The notes below the pieces were generated by a model. That model did not search any database. It was not told the DNA's origin and worked only from the letters and a program-made list of their open reading frames with translations. A stretch of 64,000 bases of DNA, taken from NCBI RefSeq assembly GCF_000348985.1, contig NC_035928.1, positions 62,001-126,000 on the forward strand, written 5' to 3'. A program made the position numbers and the translations under genes. Origin of the DNA: Huiozyma naganishii CBS 8797 (Eukaryota > Ascomycota > Saccharomycetes > Saccharomycetales > Saccharomycetaceae). Numbering within the stretch: the first letter of the stretch is position 1; each line of letters starts with the position of its first letter. Positions 1 to 10,061 of the stretch are shown here, in pieces.

Positions 1-970
1 GGAGGGAGGGTGTCTGATTTTCGATTACGATGCTGGGGAGGCGAAGTACTTGGAGAAACTGGACGAGGACAAGCCCCTGTTTGACCAATTGTGGCCTGGG
101 CAACTGATTGTTCCGGAATGGGAGTACAGCCGCAAGAACATAATCATGTTTGCGGCCATTTTGTTGTTCTGGTTGTACACTGACTTGCCGGACTGCATCT
201 CCCCAACTCCCGGGATCTGTTTGACGAACCAACTATCCCGGCTGTTGCTCCCCGTGCTGGAGAACTATCTGGACAATCAGAAGATGGCCAGTAAGCTGCG
301 TGAGGAGATTCAGGTCGGGTACTCCTCTGTTCCTGCCCAATGGGGGTTTTTCACCCTCCACGTTTTGAAGCTGCTGCTCATCGTCCTGTTCTTCAAATTT
401 GGGATGGCGAATCCGCTGACGTTCAACCCGGTGAAGATGTGGCAACTTAGGAACAACGACCTGTCTCGTAAGTCCAACGACGTGAAGGCTACGTTGAAGT
501 CGATCGGGTGGATTGGGTCGAAGAGGGCTATTTTCGACGACTACCAGTCGAACTACTACAACTACATCTTGAAGAAGTACGGTGGGATTGTCCCCACGTT
601 CAGAGCCGGTATGATCAAGATTGCTGCCAACCCAGGTATCCCGTTGCAAGCCGGGGAGGGGTTCCAAACCCCGCTGGACGAACGGTTCACGGGGTCCACC
701 TTCAAAGAGATGGAGGACAAGGGTAAATTCATACTCAGCGAGGAGTATTTCATCGAGCTCGAGAACATCCTTAAGGAGAAACTCGACGAAGCCAACGGCG
801 ACATCGGGTTGATGAACGAAGAGATCAAGAAGTTCAGAAGATACGGACTTTACGAACCAAGCGACAAGATCAGAAACATGGTCAAGAAGAGAAGAGCCGT
901 GTACGAAGAGCAACAGGCACTTATCAAGGAGAAGGAAAAGGAAACGTTGGCCGCCAAGAAGGCCAAATAG
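1..970 (+). CDS. GSF2: Gsf2, ER membrane protein for hexose transporter export (5' partial)
   Basis: The gene runs in from the left edge. The open frame is read from base 2 (EGGCLIFDYDAGEAKYLEKL...), so the true start lies upstream and about 80-90 N-terminal codons are missing compared with the roughly 403-residue S. cerevisiae protein. What remains shows two hydrophobic segments (one around IIMFAAILLFWLYTDLPD, the other LKLLLIVLFFKFGMANP), the family phrase SPTPGICLTNQLSRLL between them, and a charged lysine-rich tail ending ETLAAKKAK. Gsf2 is an endoplasmic reticulum membrane protein that helps certain hexose transporters leave the ER in S. cerevisiae. The KxKxx-like tail would suit ER retention, which is inference. 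The next genes are PRM6 and PRP39, exactly as in YML048W-YML047C-YML046W, which supports orthology. Confidence 0.93.
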   Translation, partial: EGGCLIFDYDAGEAKYLEKLDEDKPLFDQLWPGQLIVPEWEYSRKNIIMFAAILLFWLYTDLPDCISPTPGICLTNQLSRLLLPVLENYLDNQKMASKLREEIQVGYSSVPAQWGFFTLHVLKLLLIVLFFKFGMANPLTFNPVKMWQLRNNDLSRKSNDVKATLKSIGWIGSKRAIFDDYQSNYYNYILKKYGGIVPTFRAGMIKIAANPGIPLQAGEGFQTPLDERFTGSTFKEMEDKGKFILSEEYFIELENILKEKLDEANGDIGLMNEEIKKFRRYGLYEPSDKIRNMVKKRRAVYEEQQALIKEKEKETLAAKKAK

Positions 971-1254
971 GTCTCCGCAGGTTGGCCTCACATCTCTCAC
1001 GAAATGTTGTCCTTGTATGTTGTTTTTAACAGATTGTATATTATTCTTTTGTCGTTAACGAACTGTGTTATCTATTATATTCCTCCTGGTATAGATGATC
1101 GTATTCCCCCTATGTGTATCACTAGTAATAGTCTTTTGGCATAAATGCTCTCTATTTTTACCTGAAGATATAAAGAAGCCTCGCCCAGCTTACATATCGA
1201 AAAGGCAAACGCTTGACAGTTCACGCCTATTCATCCCGCCCATGTCTCCAATGG

Positions 1255-2382
1255 TCAAGGTGAAACAATCCCCTGTTTTTTATACGTTTTCGCAGGTACG
1301 CTGAACTCCCAACAGTAGGGGGCCCCCATTTCCCTGCTCTTCTTGTCGTCGATTTGGTAGTAGTAACTGGGCAACGTATTGAGAGTATCCGGTGTTTTGA
1401 GAAAGCTTATTCGGCTCATTTCTTCGCTATCGTAGAGCCCCATGGACTTTAGGTCCCCGTCCTCTCCAATTGAATCGATCGAGAATTCATCGCTGCTGTG
1501 TGGTGACACCTGAGAGTAAAACTGCTTGAAACGATATTTCTCGGTCAGGTAGTCAATGTTATACGAAATCGTGATGCAGACGTATCCCTTCAAATCGGTA
1601 AACCTCCACTCGTACACTAGCTTGTGGTGTATTTTGAGCGATAGGACCACCGCAACGGTAAGTTTTAGGAAGAAGAAGACCCATATGAGGAAGGATGAAA
1701 ACATGAAGGAGAGTATAACCGCCTCCTCGTGGTTGTTCTTCGCTATCCACCTCATCCGTTGTCCAACACCCTGGAGGGACTCTAAGTCGCCTAAGTTCAT
1801 TTCGCTCGTGCTCCCTCTCGTGAAAAGCACAGACCACAACGTGAGCCCGTTGATAATCTGTCGCGGTGAGTCGGCAAACAGCAGTTTGAAACTGCTCTTT
1901 AGCTCAAAATAGGTGAAAAAAGCCATCCTCTGGAACACGCCACTGGGAGTAATTTTCTCAAAGAGACAGTACACTCTGTAGTCCCTCAAGCAACGGAACG
2001 TATTCGTCCAGTTATTCATGAAGCTAAACGATATGTTCTCCGTTCTGTATATTCGAATGCCAGCCACAAATTCACACGCCATTACAAGTATAGACACGAA
2101 TATGCATGCACTAAACAACCACTTGCTGATGCGGAACGGGACGAAAGGTGGTATGTACTCATTTGACCATGTATTGAATGCCAGAAGCTTGATGCACGTG
2201 TAAATATCAAAAAGTAGCATGACTACTCGTAATATTGTCACGCCCCAGACATTTATGATGTAGTGGGTTTGAGTTTTTCGACTCTTATTCTTATACAAGG
2301 AAAGATCAAGATCCTTGAATAGTTTGAAGTTTTGGGTGATGTCCTCCGTAGTATCTTTATGGAAAGCGAAAAACTTGAGCAT
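1255..2382 (-). CDS. PRM6: Kch1/Prm6-family low-affinity potassium transporter
   Basis: A 375-residue membrane protein with several hydrophobic segments (near residues 45-70, 85-110, 235-260) and no signal peptide. It resembles the fungal Kch1/Prm6 (Kch2) family, which mediates K+ uptake during pheromone response and calcium signalling in S. cerevisiae. It lies between GSF2 and PRP39 in the same orientation as YML047C, so it is the PRM6 position rather than the KCH1 (YJR054W) position. Whether the second paralogue persists elsewhere in this genome cannot be told. The start ATG at 2380-2382 gives a length slightly above the roughly 352 residues of S. cerevisiae Prm6. The acidic, serine-rich stretch in the last 100 residues is likely cytosolic. 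A single pheromone-response-like element lies about 120 bp upstream. Confidence 0.88.
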   Translation of the reverse strand: MLKFFAFHKDTTEDITQNFKLFKDLDLSLYKNKSRKTQTHYIINVWGVTILRVVMLLFDIYTCIKLLAFNTWSNEYIPPFVPFRISKWLFSACIFVSILVMACEFVAGIRIYRTENISFSFMNNWTNTFRCLRDYRVYCLFEKITPSGVFQRMAFFTYFELKSSFKLLFADSPRQIINGLTLWSVLFTRGSTSEMNLGDLESLQGVGQRMRWIAKNNHEEAVILSFMFSSFLIWVFFFLKLTVAVVLSLKIHHKLVYEWRFTDLKGYVCITISYNIDYLTEKYRFKQFYSQVSPHSSDEFSIDSIGEDGDLKSMGLYDSEEMSRISFLKTPDTLNTLPSYYYQIDDKKSREMGAPYCWEFSVPAKTYKKQGIVSP

Positions 2383-2501
2383 CTCCCTATCCCTTCTTTC
2401 AGTTTGGGGCCGTAATTGAAATCAAAGGAGTTAAGTCATAGCTTCATCACAGCTCACCTTATATCGCTTTTTTATTAGAGCATAATTATCTGTGACAATT
2501 G

Positions 2502-2508
2502 TGAAACA
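2502..2508 (+). promoter_or_regulatory. Candidate pheromone response element (Ste12 site)
   Basis: TGAAACA is the exact core of the S. cerevisiae pheromone response element and lies 120 bp upstream of the PRM6 start. A second, one-mismatch copy (TGTTTCG, reverse strand) lies near 2610. PRM6 is pheromone-induced in S. cerevisiae, so the placement makes sense, but a 7-mer is weak evidence alone. The rest of the 570-bp PRM6-PRP39 divergent promoter (2383-2954) is AT-rich and shows nothing else I can name. Confidence 0.3.
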
Positions 2509-2954
2509 ATGTTGCAGATTGTAGCATACCACCCCAAATATGAAGAAAAAGAGAAAACTCATAGAAGCATAAGCGTTCAAAATCTAACTTGACAGTATGA
2601 TAGAGTAATTTGTTTCGTAAAACGCAACTACCAGAAGTAATATCTTCATGGGTAATCAAACGACCTTATGTACCATATAATCCGGTAAATTTGCCAAAAA
2701 TACACCATAAAAAAAAGAGTAAACTTAATAAACCACTGACATCACCCAAGGGTAATGTACAGAGTAGCTCCAATATAGTGATCTAGCAGCATATCCCTCT
2801 GCTTTCCCTTACACTTGTCTACCTTCAGTTTGTTTTATGCAGTTATAACAACTTTAACTAAAAAAAAAATATGTATGTACAGCCAAATTTTGCACCATGG
2901 GCATAGAGAAGTCTAGGGCAGTCCGTCTGTGACAATTCAAAGGCGTTGCTATCG

Positions 2955-4841
2955 ATGGCCAAGCGTGAATTTTCAGGCACATATGAAGTGCTGAGTTTGC
3001 TAGATAGGTCCTTTCTCACAGACAACATGGAGTTCGTGGAGGCCTATAATGCTATTGATGAGCACGATATTAACACACTCAATACGGTACTTCGTACCAT
3101 AGACAAAATTGTCCAGAAGTACCCAACACCCAACGATAAGATTAAAACTGCATTGGTTAATGTGTTCAGAGAGATACTGGGGAGGTATCCTTACCTTTAC
3201 GGATATTGGAAAAAACTAACTGCTGTTCAATACCAATTGAACGGCTTGGACACGTCGTTGAAAACTCTTGAAGCTGCAACAGAGGCATTCCCTAGTAGTG
3301 CAGACCTATGGTGTGACTATCTACGTGTTTTGATTGTTAACTTTCCAGATGAAACAAAACTTATAGAAGAAAAGCTTTCTAAGGGACAGAAGTTGGTTGG
3401 CTGGCAGTTTTATTCGCACCCTTACTGGGATTTGGCTTTGGACTACTATGCAAGGCGAGAGAAAGACTTAATTCCATTATATTGGGAGATTGTAGAGGTA
3501 CCTTTACATCAATATGCCAAATACATCGTCCCCTTCAAAAAACTTTTAAATGATCCAGAGGACATCCAGAAAGTACAAAAAACGATCGAGGCTAATCAAA
3601 AACTGGTTGGTGAGCTATGGCACTTTGAGAAGAACATAAAACAGAATTTCTTTAACTTGACCCCCCTTCCGCAATCTGAAATCAACAACTGGAATGCATA
3701 CCTGCAGTATTTGATCGCAGAGAAAAAATCCAAAAAATTGATCCAATCTGTTTTTGAAAGGTGCCTTGTTCCTTGTTGTTTCCTCGAACAAGTTTGGATT
3801 AAATACACAGGATGGTATAGCACTCTTGAGAACAGTTTAGTGGATGTGATAGAGATTTACGAAAGAGCCAACAAGCTGTTACCGACTAATCAAAAATTGG
3901 CGAGATACACTTATCTGGGATATCTTAAGAAGGAATTCAATGACCAAAAACATAGAAAATACGTATATGATGCTATTACCAAGTTGGTTGGCTCTTATAT
4001 GACAATATGGCGACAAGAAACGGTAACAACGTCGTACTTGATGGCACAATTTCTACCTCTGTTAAAACGATTTTCCTTCCCTTTGAAACATGATCAACCT
4101 GCTAAAGATATTTTGAATCAACAGTTCGCATATACCAAGATGTTAGAAGCTGCTGTTACAAGCTTTTTAAATGAGAACCCAGATGACACCATCCCACTGC
4201 ATACAATGATTAACGAAGGTAACGTGGCCGTTGTGGCCGTAGAACTAATAAAAGCTACTTGGTTGATCTTAAAAAATGTTTTACAGACCAGGAAGTATTT
4301 CAACAGTTTTAGTAAGGTACAATCTATACGAAATTCAACTTCGTTTTGGTTAACCTACTATAAATTTGAAAAATGTGCCAAGAATTTCAGTAAGCTAAAC
4401 AAGTTTATCAATGATTTGGGCACTAATATCATTTTACCTGTGTCAGTAATAAACGACATTATAAGCGACTATGAGACATTCTTTTTGACTAATTCAACAC
4501 TGAGCAATTATCGAAGTTTGGATTCAAAGAACAGTAAAGACCGGAACACAATTGTAGACCCAATCCTTTATTCAAAATGCAAGATAAACAAACCTACTTG
4601 GACTCCCAGTAAACAGCAGCAAAGTTCGACACTCGATTGGTATAAAACTTCAGAATTCAAAGAAAATGGACATCCAAGCATTATTGTGGAGAGACCACAG
4701 ATCACGAACACTATAGTTGGTCGCTCAATCAAGTCATTTGGGTTACTGGCACCAAAACTGCCCTCTTTCAGAAACTTGGAAAAGATCAACCAGCCACCGA
4801 AGTATAAGGATTACTACACTGATGATTATGTCGGAAAGTAG
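2955..4841 (+). CDS. PRP39: Prp39, U1 snRNP protein with HAT repeats
   Basis: A 628-residue protein, almost the same length as the S. cerevisiae Prp39 (about 629). The ATG at 2955 is chosen over an in-frame TTG three codons earlier. It is built of half-TPR (HAT) helical repeats: aromatic/acidic signatures such as YLYGYWKKL, WCDYLRVL, WNAYLQYLI and VWIKYTGWY recur along the chain. Prp39 is a stable yeast U1 snRNP component that pairs with Prp42 and helps commit 5' splice sites. It is the third gene of the conserved YML048W-YML046W block. The gene is clearly more AT-rich than GSF2 or the FRD1-GLY1 genes nearby. Its stop is only 104 bp from the convergent TCA17 gene, where a break in synteny with S. 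cerevisiae falls. Confidence 0.95.
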   Translation: MAKREFSGTYEVLSLLDRSFLTDNMEFVEAYNAIDEHDINTLNTVLRTIDKIVQKYPTPNDKIKTALVNVFREILGRYPYLYGYWKKLTAVQYQLNGLDTSLKTLEAATEAFPSSADLWCDYLRVLIVNFPDETKLIEEKLSKGQKLVGWQFYSHPYWDLALDYYARREKDLIPLYWEIVEVPLHQYAKYIVPFKKLLNDPEDIQKVQKTIEANQKLVGELWHFEKNIKQNFFNLTPLPQSEINNWNAYLQYLIAEKKSKKLIQSVFERCLVPCCFLEQVWIKYTGWYSTLENSLVDVIEIYERANKLLPTNQKLARYTYLGYLKKEFNDQKHRKYVYDAITKLVGSYMTIWRQETVTTSYLMAQFLPLLKRFSFPLKHDQPAKDILNQQFAYTKMLEAAVTSFLNENPDDTIPLHTMINEGNVAVVAVELIKATWLILKNVLQTRKYFNSFSKVQSIRNSTSFWLTYYKFEKCAKNFSKLNKFINDLGTNIILPVSVINDIISDYETFFLTNSTLSNYRSLDSKNSKDRNTIVDPILYSKCKINKPTWTPSKQQQSSTLDWYKTSEFKENGHPSIIVERPQITNTIVGRSIKSFGLLAPKLPSFRNLEKINQPPKYKDYYTDDYVGK

Positions 4842-4945
4842 TATGTATATATCGTACTATATACACGATAATGCACGAGGAAGGGGAGGTGACAATGCAC
4901 GAGACAAAGGATCAAGATAATAGAGGACTGGCGCTCGCATTACGG

Positions 4946-5395
4946 CTAGTTATACTCAGCTTTCAACTTCTCCTCAAGCCCAATTGCCAACTTTTCGTTA
5001 CCTTCATCCTGTAGGTTCAAGAAAGGATTTGTTTTCACCCTGGAATACATTTCTTTCACCCTTTGGAACACGTTCAGTATTGACGGGTCGTTCTCTCGAT
5101 CAAAGGGCAGCGATGGATCAAATCCAAGAACGATTTTCAGCCCCGTCGGTTTGATCCACATGGCAAAGACGCACACCCCCTCAATTTCGAACAGCATATT
5201 CATCGGGCTTGCATTTTCAGGAGATATATTCCAATCGAACAGTTTACTCTCGAAGTAATCCAACGAAATATTAGACAGCGTGTTATACTTCAATTCTTCA
5301 TTCACGTCTTTGATTCCGGTACCCACCGAATGTATCAGAATTGGTCTGTTATCTTTACCAATCAACGTAATAAACAGTGGCGTCACTTCTGCCAT
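4946..5395 (-). CDS. TCA17: Tca17, TRAPP-associated sedlin-like subunit
   Basis: A 149-residue protein of the sedlin/TRAPPC2L group, the same size as S. cerevisiae Tca17 (YEL048C, about 152). The longin-like fold is suggested by the N-terminal strand pattern (TPLFITLIGKDNRPILIH), the central LLFEIEG... strand and the C-terminal helix around NVFQRVKEMYSRV. Tca17 promotes assembly and stability of the TRAPPII complex, the Rab GTPase exchange factor acting at the late Golgi. It is followed on the same strand by FRD1 and GLY1, reproducing YEL048C-YEL047C-YEL046C. The paralogue Trs20 was considered, but the synteny favours Tca17. Confidence 0.9.
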   Translation of the reverse strand: MAEVTPLFITLIGKDNRPILIHSVGTGIKDVNEELKYNTLSNISLDYFESKLFDWNISPENASPMNMLFEIEGVCVFAMWIKPTGLKIVLGFDPSLPFDRENDPSILNVFQRVKEMYSRVKTNPFLNLQDEGNEKLAIGLEEKLKAEYN

Positions 5396-5549
5396 CAGTA
5401 GAAACGCGGTGCTACGTCGTCACAGCCGATGACACCTCTAATGAGGAGAAGCCTAAAAGTCCTAATACTGTACAATTTCTCTCTTTTTTTTATAGAGTAG
5501 GAATACTACGTAACTTTATGAGCTCTTACTTAAATAAAGACGCCAAGAT

Positions 5550-7580
<2,031 letters not shown>

Positions 7581-8744
7581 CTAGTATTTGTAGGTTTTGA
7601 TCTCTTGGATGGCGTTCCCATGGACGTCGATCTCGGTGGATGCGCTTCTGTACACCTGCGTGGGACCGTCTTGGTCGCATGGGTGTTGTTTCGCGTACTC
7701 GAAGGCCTCCGAAAGTGCCAATTTAACTCTCTCCAGGACGTCGTCTTCGATCTGGTAGTGGAACGAGACTCTCCCACCCATGAGCTTGACGTTGTATTTG
7801 AGCCCCTTTTTGACGAGCACGTCAGGGTCCATTCTGGCTTTCCGAAGGTCGACGAAGACGAAGTTCGTGTCCGCGGGGGACTCCAATGGGATCCCCTGTT
7901 TCTTACAGAACGCGGCCAAGTTATGGGCGAGACTATGGGATCTGTGAAGTCTCTCCTTCCAGTTATCCTCTATAGCGACCATGGCCATACGAGCCATGAT
8001 CCCAGACTGTCTGACCCCACCACCTTGCTGTTTCCTGAAATGGTTACATTTCTTGATGAACTTGACGTCCCCGACAAGGACAGACCCCATTGGTGCCCCG
8101 ATGGATTTAGACAGGCAGATGGAGATCGAATCGAAGATCTCCCCGTACTGTTTCAAGGGGATGTTGGCCTGCACCGCGGCGTTCCAGATTCTGGCACCGT
8201 CACAGTGCAACTTCAACCCGTTCTCCATGCACCACCCTTTAATTCTGATCAGTTCCTCCAATGGGTATACGATCCCATGTAGTGTATTCTCCAAAGAGAT
8301 CACTTTTGTTGGGGCCGCGTGGATATCGCCATCATCTGGCACGTAGTGACGCTTGATGTCTTGCAAAGTCAGGTAGTTCCCGTTAGATGGGATCACGGGG
8401 ACAACCATGGCCTGGGACAAGATGGCCAGCCCTGCGGCCTCGTGGGTGTACACGTGGGCCCTGTAATCGCACAGAACAGAGTATGGGGGCTGGTATAGGT
8501 GTGTTCTGAGGGCGATCTGGTTCGAAAGAGTCCCCGAGACGCAGAAAAGCCCGGCCTCGAACCCGGCCAGTTTAGCGACTTTCTGTTCTAGTTTCACGGT
8601 GTCTATATCCTCACCGTAGACGGCGTCCCCGACGGACGCCGTCAAAGCGGCCTTCATCATGGCCTCGGTGGGCGTGGTGAAAGTATCAGACCGCAAATCA
8701 TTAGAAGCGGTGATATAAGCTGGTGGCAGTTCCATGTCAGTCAT
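7581..8744 (-). CDS. GLY1: L-threonine aldolase
   Basis: A 387-residue PLP enzyme of fold type I, the same length as S. cerevisiae Gly1 (YEL046C). It cleaves threonine (and allo-threonine) to glycine and acetaldehyde and is the main glycine source during growth on glucose. Visible features are the N-terminal NDLRSDTFTTPT, GDAVYGEDIDT, the aspartate of HCDGARIWNA (near residue 182) that holds the pyridine nitrogen, and the Schiff-base lysine in ICLSKSIGAPMGS (Lys213). ATG 8742-8744 gives the full family length. Codon usage is strongly GC-ending, as for a highly expressed gene in this region. Upstream there is a poly-A/AAATTTT stretch near 8950-8965 that resembles an RRPE element. Confidence 0.97.
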   Translation of the reverse strand: MTDMELPPAYITASNDLRSDTFTTPTEAMMKAALTASVGDAVYGEDIDTVKLEQKVAKLAGFEAGLFCVSGTLSNQIALRTHLYQPPYSVLCDYRAHVYTHEAAGLAILSQAMVVPVIPSNGNYLTLQDIKRHYVPDDGDIHAAPTKVISLENTLHGIVYPLEELIRIKGWCMENGLKLHCDGARIWNAAVQANIPLKQYGEIFDSISICLSKSIGAPMGSVLVGDVKFIKKCNHFRKQQGGGVRQSGIMARMAMVAIEDNWKERLHRSHSLAHNLAAFCKKQGIPLESPADTNFVFVDLRKARMDPDVLVKKGLKYNVKLMGGRVSFHYQIEDDVLERVKLALSEAFEYAKQHPCDQDGPTQVYRSASTEIDVHGNAIQEIKTYKY

Positions 8745-9639
8745 TCTGGCGAAAGGGGGCGGGGAAGGGAAGAGTGTATTGAAGTGGTGAAATCAGAGCA
8801 GAAGACAGACCACCCGAATTGAACACACACACCCAAACGACTGCTCAACCAACTCTCGTATTATATACGATCTGCGTCGACATCGCAGTTGCTGACACAC
8901 CAACAGCTACATACATAGAGCGAGAATTCGAAATTGTTCATAGGCACAGAGAAAAAAAAATTTTCCAGCGCAAAAAAGCAACGTGAATGAGCTGGCAGAG
9001 GGCGCAGAGCGGGCCCCAGACGGCGCCGCAGAGGCGCGGGCGAGGGCTGTGGCCGAAAGGGGAAAGGGCGGGTGTGCCGCGTCGCCGCGTGCGGAAATTG
9101 CCGCATCGGGAAGGCGCCGGTTCTGGGTGCGGGGCCCAGGGCTTGGTGCTAGGGCTTGGGTGTTTTAGGGTTCAGGGAGGGCGGCCCTAATTCCCTCGTG
9201 ACTCACTCTGCTTGCCGCTGCGGTCGTCGGTACACCCGTAGGGTAGTGCTTGGGTGGGTTCCCCTGCTCCCTTGTGTAAAGAAAGGGCTTCTTGGTAACG
9301 GCTGTGCGTCTGGCCACTGGGCCATCCTTTGATTAGGGACGGGTGGACGTCTGCAATGGCACCCACCTTGCACTGCTTGCTCTTCTCTTGCTGTATATGT
9401 AACTTCAGTACGGTAACCCATACATTTAGACCTGGTGCGGGATCACGTGTTTGGGCAGCGGAATTGCGGACTGGGGGGAAACACAATACAGCACATTTAC
9501 CTATATACCTTTTGGACAGAGAGTGCCCTGCAAGTACTGTCACAGTCTACGGGAACTGCCCACACGTGGCACTATTATCCCGGTTCAGCAAATACCACAC
9601 AACAAGAAATACTCGTGTGTGTTTTTAGCACTCGGTCAT
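8745..9639. other. Intergenic with GC-rich island upstream of GLY1
   Basis: The near part (8745-8985) is the GLY1 promoter. From about 8985 to 9180 the sequence becomes very GC-rich, then turns into low-complexity G/T-rich text with the partial direct repeat AGGGCTTGG. No convincing gene is present; frames across it lack family resemblance. At 9428-9443 there is a lone copy of the sequence that I treat below as the hAT terminal repeat. Confidence 0.5.
9428..9443 (+). repeat. Extra copy of hAT terminal-repeat sequence
   Basis: AGACCTGGTGCGGGAT here is identical to the sequence at 9640-9655, 212 bp away in direct orientation. A GCGGAATTGCGG motif follows at 9458-9469, like the motifs behind the terminal repeat of the second element at 25331. 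Either this is the true left end of the transposon, or it is the remnant of a separate insertion. Confidence 0.45.
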
Positions 9640-9852
9640 AGACCTGGTGCGGGATGGGAAACCGCACGAAAAAAATGAATTTTCGGCACGTGGCATTCAC
9701 GTGATCGAGAATGCGGTTTCCAAACCCTTGAAAAAAAGTTGATTTTACCCGGACACGATATTTTGGTGGGAAGAGACATTACATTTTATGTACCAATTTT
9801 TAGAAGAGTCGGGCCCGACACTTCGAGCGTAGTCGCGTTATATCAAAAATGA

Positions 9853-10061
9853 CCCGATAGCTGCAGGCTTAGACGACTGAAAGAGCGTTGCCCAGCGTAG
9901 AGACATGTTGACTGACAATATGGTGCTACTATGACCTCAAGAACATTCGTGTTTCTCATAATTGCCTACTGTGAGTTTCATCACGCTAACAGTGCCAACC
10001 GTATTCAAAGATGCCGTCTTATTGTACATTTCTAACAATGGAATGTATATCTTATAGAATG
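9853..10061. repeat. hAT 3' block shared with the relic at 26108-26279
   Basis: This 209-bp stretch lies just beyond and across the transposase stop codon. By eye it is very similar to 26108-26279, starting CCCGATAGCTGCAGG and ending CTTATAGAATG in both, apart from one block of about 35 bp missing from the other copy. Its conservation in two elements suggests that it is transposon sequence, not host DNA. Confidence 0.85.

Noticed and set aside
233..1000. A 255-codon reverse frame over GSF2
   Set aside because: It is the antisense shadow of a clear conserved gene with GC-rich codons and shows no family resemblance.
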